Part shown: positions 20,839 to 29,854 of the stretch, piece after piece | How the letters are laid out: every line of letters begins with the position of its first letter | Position numbering within the stretch: the stretch's first letter is position 1 | Assembly: GCF_000426505.1 (NCBI RefSeq) | Contig: NZ_AUFM01000011.1 | Location: 682,001-746,000, forward strand | From: Nisaea denitrificans DSM 18348 | Lineage (GTDB): Bacteria > Pseudomonadota > Alphaproteobacteria > Thalassobaculales > Thalassobaculaceae | DNA length: 64,000 nucleotides | Reading direction: 5' to 3' | Position numbers and translations under genes: made by a program | Notes under the pieces: model-generated | Told to the model about the DNA's origin: nothing | The model's input: the letters and a program-made list of their open reading frames with translations, nothing else | Database searches by the model: none

Positions 20839-21863
20839 GCGAAAGCCAAGTAAAAGCGCCTCGTATCGGCGCCGCCCGCCATCCGGAAAAAGCGCATCGC
20901 CCCGATAACGAGGTCAAGCGGAAGCCGTCCTGGATCAGGGTCAAGGCGCCGACCTCGAAGGTCTATCTCGAGACCCGGCAGCTCATGCGCGACCACAAGC
21001 TGGTCACCGTGTGCGAGGAAGCGGCCTGCCCGAATATCGGCGAGTGCTGGTCCAAGAAGCACGCGACGATGATGATCCTTGGCTCGGTCTGCACCCGCGC
21101 CTGCGCCTTCTGCAACGTTGCCACGGGGCGGCCGGACAAGCTTGACCCGCATGAGCCGGACGAGGTGGCGGAAGCCGTTGCCAAGCTCGGCCTGCGCCAT
21201 GTGGTCATCACCTCGGTCGACCGGGACGATCTGGACGATGGCGGGGCAGGGCATTTCGCCCAGGTGATTCGCAAGATCCGCCAGATGTCGCCGGAGACCA
21301 CCATCGAAGTGCTGACGCCGGACTTCATGCGCAAGGATGGCGCACTGGAGATCGTCGTCGATGCCCGCCCGGACGTTTTCAATCACAATCTGGAAACCGT
21401 GCCGAGGCTCTATCCCTCGATCCGTCCCGGTGCCCGTTATTTCCATTCCTTGAAGATCCTCGATCGGGCGAAGGAGCTTGACCCGACGATCTTTACCAAG
21501 TCCGGCCTTATGGTTGGTTTGGGCGAAACGAAGGAAGAGATGTATCAGGTGATGGATGACATGCGCTCTGCCGATGTCGATTTCATCACCCTCGGCCAGT
21601 ATCTGCAGCCGACCCCGAAACATGCGGTGGTCGACCGTTTCGCCACACCGGACGAGTTCGAGGCCTACAAGAAATCGGCTTACGGGAAGGGCTTCCTGAT
21701 GGTGGCGTCATCTCCGCTCACACGCTCCTCTTATCATGCGGACGAGGATTTCGCCCGGATGCGTGCGGAGCGTGACCGGCGCCTTATCGGCGACCAGGGG
21801 AGGGTGCGTGCCGATTTGTCGCTGACAGATCTTGCTGAAATGGCAGTATCCGCGTCCAAATGA
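20835..21863 (+). CDS. lipA: Lipoyl synthase
   Basis: Radical SAM enzyme that inserts two sulfurs into protein-bound octanoyl groups to make the lipoyl cofactor. At 342 aa it has the auxiliary cluster cysteines Cys60, Cys65 and Cys71 ([13 protein letters not shown]), the radical SAM cluster cysteines Cys86, Cys90 and Cys93 (CTRACAFC), and the C-terminal [12 protein letters not shown] with the serine that binds the auxiliary cluster. Its substrates include the lipoyl domains of PdhB and PdhC just upstream. Confidence 0.97.
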   Translation: MSESQVKAPRIGAARHPEKAHRPDNEVKRKPSWIRVKAPTSKVYLETRQLMRDHKLVTVCEEAACPNIGECWSKKHATMMILGSVCTRACAFCNVATGRPDKLDPHEPDEVAEAVAKLGLRHVVITSVDRDDLDDGGAGHFAQVIRKIRQMSPETTIEVLTPDFMRKDGALEIVVDARPDVFNHNLETVPRLYPSIRPGARYFHSLKILDRAKELDPTIFTKSGLMVGLGETKEEMYQVMDDMRSADVDFITLGQYLQPTPKHAVVDRFATPDEFEAYKKSAYGKGFLMVASSPLTRSSYHADEDFARMRAERDRRLIGDQGRVRADLSLTDLAEMAVSASK

Positions 21864-21881
21864 CGTGATATAAGCCCATCG

Positions 21882-22319
21882 ATGCCTACCCATGCAGAAC
21901 AGCGGGTTGTTCCTTTTACCCCGGAGCAACTGTATGACCTCATCGCCGACATTCAGCGTTACCCGGAATTTCTTCCGTGGTGCGTTGGTGCGCGGATACG
22001 CAAGCGCGACGGCAGCCGGATCGTCGCGGATCTGGTGATCGGCTACAAGCTGATCCGGGAGCGTTTCACCTCGACGGTGACCCTCAGTCCTGAGCAGAAC
22101 CGGATCGATGTCGAATATACCGACGGTCCGTTCAAGTATCTCAACAACCACTGGGTCTTCGAACCGCATCCCGAAGGCTGCATGATCGACTTTTATGTGG
22201 ATTTCGAATTCCGCTCGAAAATGCTGCAGAAGATCATCGAGGTTTTCTTCAACGAAGCTGTCCGCCGGATGGTGGGGGCGTTCGAAGCCCGGGCGCACGA
22301 GTTGTATGGGCCTAAGTGA
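21882..22319 (+). CDS. COQ10/RatA-type START-domain protein
   Basis: 145-residue SRPBCC (START-like) protein of the polyketide cyclase/COQ10 family, annotated variously as ubiquinone-binding COQ10 or RatA. Visible family marks are FTPEQLYDLIADIQRYPEFLPWC at the N-terminus, SRIVADLVIGYKLIRE, and the C-terminal helix beginning IIEVFFNEAVRRMV. Mitochondrial and bacterial relatives help coenzyme Q function in respiration; E. coli RatA was reported to block ribosome assembly. The context, following lipA, fits respiratory metabolism better than a toxin, and no antitoxin gene is adjacent. Confidence 0.88.
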   Translation: MPTHAEQRVVPFTPEQLYDLIADIQRYPEFLPWCVGARIRKRDGSRIVADLVIGYKLIRERFTSTVTLSPEQNRIDVEYTDGPFKYLNNHWVFEPHPEGCMIDFYVDFEFRSKMLQKIIEVFFNEAVRRMVGAFEARAHELYGPK

Positions 22320-22426
22320 GGGTGAGTATGCAGGCGGCTGAAACAATTAATTAAACTAAAATAATAGTTACTTAACTGAAAAGCGGGTTTCTCATTTCGC
22401 TCCCGTTACGATCACTTGCTGCGCGA

Positions 22427-23356
22427 TCAGTTATCGTCATCAAGTGCGCTGTTCTCACTGGTCGCGAGAATCTCTTCCCTGAAGGCGTCAATACAGTCCC
22501 GGACGATCTGTGACGGCGGAACGGCTGGAGGCCGCACAAGCAGGGTTCGGAATTCCAGCGATGGTAAGAAGGGCCGCAAGGCAACGCCTTTGCCCAGAAA
22601 CGGCTCGGCACAGATCGGGTTGATGAAGCCGATCCCCATGCCCGCCTGAACCATGGCGCAGATCGTATTGGCAAAAGGCGTTTCAAGCACGGTCTTGACC
22701 CGGCTTCCGGCATTGTCCAGTACCCGCTCCAGATCCTGACGCGTCGTATCCTCAGGCGACAATGCGATGAAGTCCTGGTCGTTAAGATCTCGCGGCTCAA
22801 GGCGGGCCTTGCGGCACAGGGGGTGGCTATCCGGCAGTGCGATGGCACCGCGAAACGTGGAGAGAGTCTGTGCTTCAACGCCGGAAACGTCGATTTCGTC
22901 AGCAGCGAGCCCCAGGTCGAACTGACCGGCGGCCACGAGTTCCTTCACGGTCGAGGACATGTGCGTCTGCAGTGTGATCGATACGTCCGGATGGCGTTTG
23001 CGAAACCGGACCAGCGCGCGGGGCACTATATTCGTGCTGAGGGCCGAAAGGGTCGCAATGCGGATTTCGCCGGAGCCGAAATCACGGATACGGGCGGCAG
23101 CGCTTCTCAAGCGGGAGAGGGCGGCGAAGGATTCCTCTACCTCGCGGAAATAGAAATGGGCTTCCGCCGTAGGCACCAGACGCCGCCGGGTCCGGTGAAA
23201 AAGCGCGAAGCCGAGCTGCCGTTCCAGCTCCTGGATCGCCTTGCTGATACCGGGCTGTGAGATATGCAGCACCTCGGCGGCGCGTTGGGTCGTTCCGTTG
23301 ACCATGACAGCGTGAAAGATCTCCACCTGCCTTAAATTCAAAGGATTTTTAAGCAT
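22427..23356 (-). CDS. LysR family transcriptional regulator
   Basis: 309 aa. The N-terminal winged helix-turn-helix is clear (LRQVEIFHAVMVNGTTQRAAEVLHISQPGISKAIQELE split over residues 8-45), followed by RRRLVPTAEAHFYF and a two-lobed periplasmic-binding-like effector domain. The gene is divergent from the PLP lyase gene at 23451 across a short A+T-rich spacer, the usual LysR arrangement, so it most likely controls that gene and itself. The effector may be a sulfur amino acid or related amine; this is inference. Confidence 0.92.
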   Translation of the reverse strand: MLKNPLNLRQVEIFHAVMVNGTTQRAAEVLHISQPGISKAIQELERQLGFALFHRTRRRLVPTAEAHFYFREVEESFAALSRLRSAAARIRDFGSGEIRIATLSALSTNIVPRALVRFRKRHPDVSITLQTHMSSTVKELVAAGQFDLGLAADEIDVSGVEAQTLSTFRGAIALPDSHPLCRKARLEPRDLNDQDFIALSPEDTTRQDLERVLDNAGSRVKTVLETPFANTICAMVQAGMGIGFINPICAEPFLGKGVALRPFLPSLEFRTLLVRPPAVPPSQIVRDCIDAFREEILATSENSALDDDN

Positions 23357-23370
23357 TACATAACCAAAGT

Positions 23371-23420
23371 ATATTAACTCGCCTTAAATATGTATTTTTT
23401 TGATAGATAGACTCCGTCTA
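23371..23420. promoter_or_regulatory. Candidate LysR operator between the divergent genes
   Basis: The 94-base spacer is A+T-rich. It contains an imperfect palindrome ATATTAA-N6-TTAAATAT (23371-23391) and the perfect repeat TAGAC-TCC-GTCTA (23408-23420). Either could be the LysR box controlling the PLP lyase gene. Assignment rests only on symmetry and position. Confidence 0.35.
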
Positions 23421-23450
23421 CCGTCTGGTTAGCGGCAGATGGAGTTTCCG

Positions 23451-24611
23451 ATGAAATACCAGACAAGATGCGTTGTGACACCCGAGGTCAACGAGGCCGG
23501 GTACCGATCCTTGGCCCCAGCGGTCCATCGTGCCTCGACAATCGTTTTCAAGGACGCGGCTGACTATGCGGCGCGTAGCGAGCGTGGCCCGGATGGGTAT
23601 TCCTACGGGCTCTATGGCACTCCGACCACGCGGCAGCTTGAGGCGAAGCTGAACGGGCTTGCCGGGGCGGCGAGAACGCTTCTGGTGCCGTCGGGTCAGG
23701 CTGCGAACGCGGTTGCGGCGATGGCCCTCTTGTCGGCGGGCGATCATGTGTTGATCGCGGATACCTCCTATCCCGCCATGCGCTCTCTCGCGGATGTGGA
23801 TATGAAACGGTCGGGGATCGAGCCTGAATATTTCGATCCAACCTCGCTTGACGATTTGGCCGGGCGTATCCGGCCTGAAACGCGGTTGGTCTGGTGCGAG
23901 TCGCCCGGCTCCACGACGCTGGAGGTACAGGATCTTCCGGCGATTGCCGAGATAGCTCACAAAGCCGGGGCATTGGTTGGGTGCGACAATACCTGGGCAA
24001 CGTCATTGGGCTGCAAGCCGATCGCTCTCGGCGTGGATATCGTGACTGAGGCGCTGACGAAATATGCGTCGGGCCATTCGGATCTGCTGATGGGGGCGAT
24101 GTCCTTCGCCAGCGATGAGGTCGCGCTGGATGTGCGGGACTACATGGGGCGCATTGGGATTGGTGTCTCGCCGGATGATGCGGCTCTGGTCATGCGCGGC
24201 ATGGAAACCATGGCATTGCGTTTCAATCATGCAGCCGAAGGTGCGAAGCGGCTCATCGAGCGCCTGCAAGATCATTCGGCCGTTGCTGATATCCTCTGGC
24301 CGCCGCTGGAAAGCAGCCCGGGACACGCCCTCTGGCGGCGGGATTTCACAGGCGCGGCCGGTGTGTTCACCGTGATTTTGGCCGATGGCGCATCGGATAA
24401 GCTGGATGACGCGCTCGGAGCAATGACGACCTTCGCCATCGGCGCGTCTTGGGGCGGAACGCGCAGCTTGGTCGCACCGATGTCCATCGGGCACAGCCGC
24501 AGCGTCGGAAAACTCACCGGAGAGGACCTGTTCCTGCGCTTCAGCGTCGGTCTGGAAGCTCCGGAAGATCTGGATGCCGATATCGAGGTATTCCTGTCGG
24601 TATTGGCCTAG
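23451..24611 (+). CDS. Cys/Met metabolism PLP-dependent lyase (cystathionine beta-lyase-like)
   Basis: Pyridoxal-phosphate enzyme of the gamma family, 386 aa. The cofactor lysine is Lys204 in EALTKYASGHSD. Other marks are YGLYGTPTTRQLEAKL, the phosphate loop PSGQAANA, CESPGSTTLEVQD and DNTWATSLGCKP. The sequence is closest in style to MetC-type cystathionine beta-lyases, but gamma-lyases and related enzymes share these motifs. The ATG at 23451 follows GATGGAGTTTCCG; an ATG at 23439 is the alternative. Expression probably depends on the divergent LysR regulator. Its stop codon shares CTAG with the stop of the converging cinA-like gene. Confidence 0.88.
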   Translation: MKYQTRCVVTPEVNEAGYRSLAPAVHRASTIVFKDAADYAARSERGPDGYSYGLYGTPTTRQLEAKLNGLAGAARTLLVPSGQAANAVAAMALLSAGDHVLIADTSYPAMRSLADVDMKRSGIEPEYFDPTSLDDLAGRIRPETRLVWCESPGSTTLEVQDLPAIAEIAHKAGALVGCDNTWATSLGCKPIALGVDIVTEALTKYASGHSDLLMGAMSFASDEVALDVRDYMGRIGIGVSPDDAALVMRGMETMALRFNHAAEGAKRLIERLQDHSAVADILWPPLESSPGHALWRRDFTGAAGVFTVILADGASDKLDDALGAMTTFAIGASWGGTRSLVAPMSIGHSRSVGKLTGEDLFLRFSVGLEAPEDLDADIEVFLSVLA

Positions 24612-25108
24612 CTGGCCGCTTCCGCACGCGCCAGCACCATCTTGAGGGCATGCAGCACCGTCTGATGCCGGACGGCGCCCCTGTCACCCTCGAAGATCCG
24701 ATGTTCTGCAACGATGCTATCGGGGGTCGCGACGCCGAAATGCACGAGTCCGACAGGCTTTTCAGCGGACCCGCCACCGGGGCCGGCAACGCCGGTAACG
24801 GCGACGGTCACTGTTGCTTCCGAATTGGCAAGAGCCCCCAATGCCATGGCGCGAGCGGTCTGTTCCGAAACGGCGCCATGCGCCGCCAAGGTTTCGGCAG
24901 GAACGCCCAGCATTTGCATTTTGGCTTCGTTCGAATAGGTGACGAAGCCCCTGTCCACGACATCGGACGATCCGGCAATCTCGGTCAGCGCACCGACGAT
25001 CAGGCCGCCTGTACAGCTTTCCGCGGTCGCCGCTTTCCAGCCGAGAGTCCGGCAGCGTTCCAGAACCGATGTCGACAGGTTGCAGATCTCTTCGTCGAAA
25101 TTATCCAT
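24608..25108 (-). CDS. CinA C-terminal family amidohydrolase (PncC-like)
   Basis: Single-domain CinA family protein of 166 aa. Relatives hydrolyse nicotinamide mononucleotide to nicotinate mononucleotide, recycling NAD breakdown products. The family marks are AESCTGGLIVGALTEIAG near the start, VTYSNEAKMQMLGVP, and VTGVAGPGGGSAEKPVGLV. It lacks the N-terminal molybdopterin-like domain of full CinA, as expected for PncC. It follows pgpA closely on the minus strand and is probably in one operon with ispDF and pgpA. Confidence 0.93.
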   Translation of the reverse strand: MDNFDEEICNLSTSVLERCRTLGWKAATAESCTGGLIVGALTEIAGSSDVVDRGFVTYSNEAKMQMLGVPAETLAAHGAVSEQTARAMALGALANSEATVTVAVTGVAGPGGGSAEKPVGLVHFGVATPDSIVAEHRIFEGDRGAVRHQTVLHALKMVLARAEAAS

Positions 25109-25121
25109 ATGCGGGCCCCGA

Positions 25122-25598
25122 TCAGAGGAAATGCTGGGCGGCGAGAACGACCAGTGCCGCGTAAATCCCGGCGAACAGGTCGTCCAACATGATACCGGGC
25201 GAGCCAGTCAGATTCTTGTCAGCCCAGCCGGCGGGAAAGGGTTTCGTGATGTCGAGGATTCGAAAGGCGGCGAATCCGATGGCGAAGCTGACCGGATCGA
25301 GAGCGGCTGGCAGCAGTGCGATCCATTGCCCGGCCACTTCGTCGATAACGACGGAACCGGGATCTTCATACCCAAGGGACTCGGCATAGCGACCGGCAGA
25401 CCAGAATCCGACGAGTGTCACGACGACGGACGCCGCCAGCAGTAGTTGCCAGCCGCCGAGCCAGAGGAAGAGCCAGGCGAAGGGAAGGGCCGCGAGGGAG
25501 CCCCAGGTACCCGGCGCGAAAGGCGCATGCCCGCTCCAGAAGAAAGTCGCTGCAAGCCGTACCGGGTGAAACAGGGGGAGCGGCCGAGCCAAGGTCAT
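25122..25598 (-). CDS. pgpA: Phosphatidylglycerophosphatase A
   Basis: Inner-membrane phosphatase that makes phosphatidylglycerol. The 158-aa protein has the family layout: GHAPFAPGTWGSLAALP near the start, then VVIDEVAGQWIALL, DITKPFPAGW and SPGIMLDDLFAGIYA, with several hydrophobic helices. The ATG at 25598 (MTLARPLPLF) overlaps the ispDF stop as ATGA, a translationally coupled pair; the frame open further upstream merely shadows ispDF. Confidence 0.93.
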   Translation of the reverse strand: MTLARPLPLFHPVRLAATFFWSGHAPFAPGTWGSLAALPFAWLFLWLGGWQLLLAASVVVTLVGFWSAGRYAESLGYEDPGSVVIDEVAGQWIALLPAALDPVSFAIGFAAFRILDITKPFPAGWADKNLTGSPGIMLDDLFAGIYAALVVLAAQHFL

Positions 25599-26767
25599 TG
25601 GTCGATCTCCGCCGGCAGCAGCACCGTTGCCGCGGCCTGCGCGGCTATACCTTCGCCACGCCCGGTAAAGCCGAGTTTTTCCGATGTGGTCGCTTTGACG
25701 CTGATCCTGTTTTCCGGCAGCTCCACGATTTCTGCGATCCTTCGGCGCATGGCCGGACGATGCGGGCCGATTTTGGGCTGCTCGCAGATCAGGGTGACGT
25801 CGATATGGGTGATGCGTCCGCCCTTTTTCAGCACGAGATCGCGGGCATGCATGAGGAACTGGTCTGAGGCCGCGCCTTTCCATTGCGGATCGCTCGGCGG
25901 GAAATGGCTGCCTATATCGCCATCAGCAATGGCGCCGAGTAGGGCGTCTGTGATGGCGTGCAGACCGACATCGGCGTCGGAATGGCCGATCAGCGTGCGG
26001 TCATGTGCGATTGAGATGCCGCAGAGTGTGATGGCATCGCCGGGTCCGAGCCGGTGAACGTCGAACCCCGTGCCAACGCGCGGCTCCATCTGTGACGCCA
26101 TCATGCTTTCGGCCCGCATCAGGTCGGCCTCCGTGGTGATCTTGAAAAGGGATTCGGCGCCTTCGACAAGACGCACTTCCAGGCCGCGCGCTTCAAGGAG
26201 CGCGGCGTCATCCGTCGTATGGGATGACGCTGCCTCGTGGGCATGGAGCAGGGGCTGGTAATGGAAACCCTGCGGTGTCTGCGCACGGAAGAGGGTGCTT
26301 CGGTCCAACGTGCCAGTAATCGGCGCATCGAGCCCCGCCGCCTGTTTCAGTGTGTCAGGCACGGGCAGGGCCGGGATGGCGCCGGGCGCCTGCACTAGTG
26401 CTTCCAGAACCCTGTCTATCACGGCAGTCTGAACGAATGGCCGAGCGGCATCGTGGATAAGCACCAGGTCCGGTGCCTCATCGGTCAACGCGCGGAGACC
26501 GTTCAAGACAGATTGGCTGCGCTCTGCTCCACCCTCGACCGGCGGCGGAAGGTCAAATCCTGCCACGGCTTGTTCGTAGAGATCACGATGATTCGGGTCG
26601 ATAACCATGCGGATGGTTCCGATCGCCGGATGCGCGCGGAAGCGCAGCACTGCATGGCGTAGGACAGGCATTCCGCCGACCTTCAGGTACTGCTTGGGAG
26701 TTTCGCTGCCGAGCCGGGTACCACGCCCAGCGGCGACGATCAGGAGAGCGGTCTTTGACCGGGGCAC
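25595..26767 (-). CDS. ispDF: Bifunctional IspD/IspF (MEP cytidylyltransferase / MECDP synthase)
   Basis: Fusion of two steps of the non-mevalonate isoprenoid pathway, 390 aa. The IspD half (about residues 1-225) begins with the nucleotide-binding AAGRGTRLGSETPKQYLKV and has LIHDAARPFV. The IspF half (about 230-390) begins with GFDVHRLGPG, holding metal ligands, and has IGHSDADVGLHAITDALLGA. IspF-IspD fusions are common in alphaproteobacteria. The gene is divergent from a CcsA-like membrane protein across 56 bases and couples to pgpA. Confidence 0.96.
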   Translation of the reverse strand: MPRSKTALLIVAAGRGTRLGSETPKQYLKVGGMPVLRHAVLRFRAHPAIGTIRMVIDPNHRDLYEQAVAGFDLPPPVEGGAERSQSVLNGLRALTDEAPDLVLIHDAARPFVQTAVIDRVLEALVQAPGAIPALPVPDTLKQAAGLDAPITGTLDRSTLFRAQTPQGFHYQPLLHAHEAASSHTTDDAALLEARGLEVRLVEGAESLFKITTEADLMRAESMMASQMEPRVGTGFDVHRLGPGDAITLCGISIAHDRTLIGHSDADVGLHAITDALLGAIADGDIGSHFPPSDPQWKGAASDQFLMHARDLVLKKGGRITHIDVTLICEQPKIGPHRPAMRRRIAEIVELPENRISVKATTSEKLGFTGRGEGIAAQAAATVLLPAEIDQ

Positions 26768-26823
26768 AAATCACCTCAATTTGCTCTGGCACTTCGGAGC
26801 GCCGCGCATGATATAGTGAGGTT

Positions 26824-27624
26824 ATGCCAATGTCTTTGCTCTTGAATATGTCGGCCTTGCTGGCCCTGGTTCCGGTCGGTCTGTTCTCGCTTCGCTCGCC
26901 GCAGCGGACAGGCGGTCTTTTCTGGTGCCTGCTTTCCGTGGCTGCCGCCGGACCATTGCTATTCGTGGTCGTGTCTGTCGGCACGGCATGGCGCTCGGAT
27001 CTTGCAATGGCGCTCTGGCTGGCTGTTTGCGCCAGCCTGCTGATTTATCTGCCGCTCTGCTGGCTCCGGCCGGAAGCGCGCGGGCTGACCGTTCTGCTGG
27101 TGCCGTATCTTTTCCTGCTGACGCTTATCGCGACAATCGCCGGTGCGGCGCCGCATGTCGTGCTGAACGAAGGGCTGCCGGGCACCTGGTTTTCTGCTCA
27201 TATCGCCGTGGCATTGGCCACCTATGCCCTGCTGACGCTGGCGGCGATCACGGGACTGGCGATTTTTGTCAAGGAACGTGCTCTCAAGCTGAAGCGGAGC
27301 GCGTCGGGGATCGCGCCAGCCCTGCCTTCCGTTGCGGATTCCGAAAAGCTGCAAAGTCAGCTTCTAGGGGCTGCGGTGATCGTTCTGCTCTGCGGTCTGG
27401 CAACCGGGGCGGCGCTACAGAACTATCTCACAGGTCACGTGCTGGAGTTTGACCACAAGACTGTATTGTCGCTTGTTACACTCGCCATTCTGGCCGTTCT
27501 CTGGCTCGTAAACAGCCGGTTCGGCATGCGCGGCCGCACAGTGTCGCGTCTGGTGCTCATTGCCTATCTTCTGCTGACACTGGCCTATCCCGGCGTCAAG
27601 TTCGTGGCGGAAGTCTTGAGTTAA
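26824..27624 (+). CDS. Cytochrome c assembly (CcsA/HemX-like) membrane protein, YpjD type
   Basis: Polytopic membrane protein of 266 aa with about eight hydrophobic helices. Histidines typical of the CcsA/YpjD family occur in GTWFSAHIAVALATYALLTL and in EFDHKTVLSLVTLAILAVLW, resembling the haem-handling histidines of that family. The exact function of YpjD-type proteins is uncertain. The start may be the first or second Met (26824 or 26830). It is divergent from ispDF and co-directional with dusB, but a promoter-like gap separates it from dusB. Confidence 0.78.
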   Translation: MPMSLLLNMSALLALVPVGLFSLRSPQRTGGLFWCLLSVAAAGPLLFVVVSVGTAWRSDLAMALWLAVCASLLIYLPLCWLRPEARGLTVLLVPYLFLLTLIATIAGAAPHVVLNEGLPGTWFSAHIAVALATYALLTLAAITGLAIFVKERALKLKRSASGIAPALPSVADSEKLQSQLLGAAVIVLLCGLATGAALQNYLTGHVLEFDHKTVLSLVTLAILAVLWLVNSRFGMRGRTVSRLVLIAYLLLTLAYPGVKFVAEVLS

Positions 27625-27672
27625 TCAAAGCCGGTTCGAGCGTCATTTTATCGACATACAAAAAATACCATT

Positions 27673-27701
27673 TTGACAATTTTGCGTGCAGTTGCTTAAT
27701 T
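27673..27701 (+). promoter_or_regulatory. Candidate sigma70-type promoter of the dusB-ntr operon
   Basis: TTGACA (27673-27678) is a perfect -35 hexamer. It is followed after 17 bases by TTAATT (27696-27701) as a weak -10. The site lies in the A+T-rich 107-base gap in front of dusB, about 30 bases before its start codon. Confidence 0.4.
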
Positions 27702-27731
27702 CGTGGGCAATGAAGCACGGGTGCATAGTTT

Positions 27732-28727
27732 ATGACCATCAAGATCGGCTCAACGGCTCTCGACAGCCCGGTGTTCCTCGCTCCCATGTCCGGGGTGACG
27801 GATAGGCCGTTCCGCCGCCTGGTGCGGGAATTCGGCTGTGGGCTGGTGGTTTCCGAGATGATTGCCAGCGCTGCCGTTCTGCGCGATGTGCGCGAGGAAA
27901 TGTTCAAAATCCCGGATGACATGGATGCAGAGCGCCCGCTGGCGGTGCAGCTTGCGGGCTGGGATCCGGAGGTCATGGCGGAAGCGGCAAAAATCAATGT
28001 CGATCGCGGAGCCGAGATCATCGATATCAATATGGGATGCCCAGCAAAAAAGGTGGTCAACAAGCTCGCCGGCTCTGCGTTGATGCGTGACGAGACTCTG
28101 GCGGGCCAAATCATGGAGGCGGTCGTCAAGGCCGTGCCGGTTCCGGTAACACTGAAAATGCGCACGGGCTGGGATGACAGCGACCGGAACGCGCCGCGTC
28201 TTGCCCGGATTGCGGAAGAGGCCGGCATCCAACTTTTGACAGTCCACGGCCGGACCCGATGCCAGATGTATAACGGACATGCGGACTGGGGCTTTATCCG
28301 TGAGGTCAAGAGCGCGGTCTCTCTGCCCGTTGTGGCCAATGGCGATATCACGACGCTGGATGACGTCGATACATGCCTGGCTCAGTCGGGCGCGGATGGG
28401 GTGATGATCGGACGCGGTGCCTATGGCCAGCCTTGGTTCCCCGCCCAGGTGGCGGCACACATAGCCGGCCGACCGGTTCCGGCGGATCCTTCCTTTGTGG
28501 AACGCGGGCAGATAATGCGCCGCCATGTCGATGATATGTTGTCGCACTATGGTGCCGCGCTTGGCCTCAGGATGGCCCGGAAACATATCGGCTGGTATGC
28601 CAACGGCATTCCCGGATCGGCCGATTTCCGGAAGACAGTCAACAACACCATGGACCGTCAGGTCGTCGAGGATGCGATTTTGGGCTTCTTCCGTGACGGG
28701 GCCGAACAAGAACGGCGGGCAGCATGA
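27732..28727 (+). CDS. dusB: tRNA-dihydrouridine synthase B
   Basis: Flavoenzyme reducing specific uridines in the D loop of tRNA; 331 aa. The start [19 protein letters not shown] and the catalytic Cys103 in [18 protein letters not shown] are diagnostic, followed by FMN-binding VANGDITT and [13 protein letters not shown]. In alphaproteobacteria dusB heads the ntrBC operon; here its stop overlaps the ntrB start (ATGA), so expression is coupled. Confidence 0.95.
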   Translation: MTIKIGSTALDSPVFLAPMSGVTDRPFRRLVREFGCGLVVSEMIASAAVLRDVREEMFKIPDDMDAERPLAVQLAGWDPEVMAEAAKINVDRGAEIIDINMGCPAKKVVNKLAGSALMRDETLAGQIMEAVVKAVPVPVTLKMRTGWDDSDRNAPRLARIAEEAGIQLLTVHGRTRCQMYNGHADWGFIREVKSAVSLPVVANGDITTLDDVDTCLAQSGADGVMIGRGAYGQPWFPAQVAAHIAGRPVPADPSFVERGQIMRRHVDDMLSHYGAALGLRMARKHIGWYANGIPGSADFRKTVNNTMDRQVVEDAILGFFRDGAEQERRAA

Positions 28728-29854
28728 GCATGACCGTTGAAACGGCTGCAATGTCGGCGTCTGTAACGCTTGATCCGGCCAGCGTACTGCACGCGGTCCC
28801 GACGCCGGTGATCGGTCTCGATGAGAGCGACCGCATCGTCTATGTGAACATGGCGGCCGAGCATTTCCTGCAGGGCAGCGCCTCGGTTCTGCAAGGCACG
28901 AAGCTTTCGGATCTGATGCCATTCGACAGCCCGGTTTTCAGCATGATCGGTCAGTCCCGGCGGCAATCCTCGGTTCTGTTCGACTACGACCTGATCCTCG
29001 AAGGCCCACGTATAGGCTCGCACATCGTCAGCGTGCAGGTCTCCCCGGTAACCGACCGGGCTGGGGCTGTCATCGTGTCACTGCAGATGCGCTCCATCGC
29101 CAATCAGCTCTATCGGCAGTTCAATTTCAAGGGTGCGGCCCGTTCCGTGACGGCCATGGCAGCGATGCTGGCGCATGAGGTGAAGAACCCGCTGTCCGGT
29201 ATCAAGGGCGCCGCGCAGTTGTTGGAACAGAACGCGGTCGAGGCCGACCTGCCGTTGACCAAGCTGATTTGCGACGAGACGGACAGGATTTGCAGCCTGG
29301 TCGACCGTATGGAGGTGTTCTCTGACGACCGTCCGATCGAGCGCAGTCCGGTCAATATTCACGAAGTGCTGGATCACTGCCAGCGTATTGCGGAAACCGG
29401 CTTTGGCAGCCGGGTGAAGTACCATGAGCGGTATGATCCATCCTTGCCGCCGGTTCTGGGCAACCGGGATATCCTGGTTCAGATCTTCCTCAATCTGCTG
29501 AAGAATGCGTCGGAAGCCCTTGATGACATGGATGGGGACGGAGAAATTCATCTGTCGACCGCCTACCGCCATGGCATGCGGATTTCCGTGCCGGGCTCTT
29601 CGCAGAGGGTGAATCTTCCGCTTCAAGTGACGATCCGGGACAATGGACCCGGCATTCCCGAGGATATGAAGGCGACGATCTTCGATCCTTTCGTGACATC
29701 AAAACGCAACGGGTCCGGGCTCGGACTTGCCTTCGTGGCCAAGGCGGTCGCGGATCATGGCGGCGTGATCGAGGTAGATTCTGTGCCGAGGCGCACTGAG
29801 TTCAGAATCTCGCTTCCTATCGCCGATATTTCACAGGCCTCTATACGGGCATGA
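28724..29854 (+). CDS. ntrB: Nitrogen regulation sensor histidine kinase NtrB
   Basis: Cytosolic two-component kinase that phosphorylates or dephosphorylates NtrC depending on PII and glutamine status; 376 aa. It has an N-terminal PAS domain (about residues 20-125), the phospho-acceptor His151 in [20 protein letters not shown], and a C-terminal ATPase domain with [22 protein letters not shown] and [11 protein letters not shown]. It overlaps dusB and ntrC by four bases at each end. Confidence 0.95.
   Translation: MSMTVETAAMSASVTLDPASVLHAVPTPVIGLDESDRIVYVNMAAEHFLQGSASVLQGTKLSDLMPFDSPVFSMIGQSRRQSSVLFDYDLILEGPRIGSHIVSVQVSPVTDRAGAVIVSLQMRSIANQLYRQFNFKGAARSVTAMAAMLAHEVKNPLSGIKGAAQLLEQNAVEADLPLTKLICDETDRICSLVDRMEVFSDDRPIERSPVNIHEVLDHCQRIAETGFGSRVKYHERYDPSLPPVLGNRDILVQIFLNLLKNASEALDDMDGDGEIHLSTAYRHGMRISVPGSSQRVNLPLQVTIRDNGPGIPEDMKATIFDPFVTSKRNGSGLGLAFVAKAVADHGGVIEVDSVPRRTEFRISLPIADISQASIRA

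Noticed and set aside
21882-22319. Toxin-antitoxin system, because relatives are called RatA toxin
   Set aside because: No adjacent antitoxin gene is visible and the gene follows lipA in a housekeeping order; a COQ10-like role is more likely.
27750-28922. 390-codon frame opposite dusB and the start of ntrB
   Set aside because: It crosses the boundary of two well-supported genes on the opposite strand and has no domain signature.
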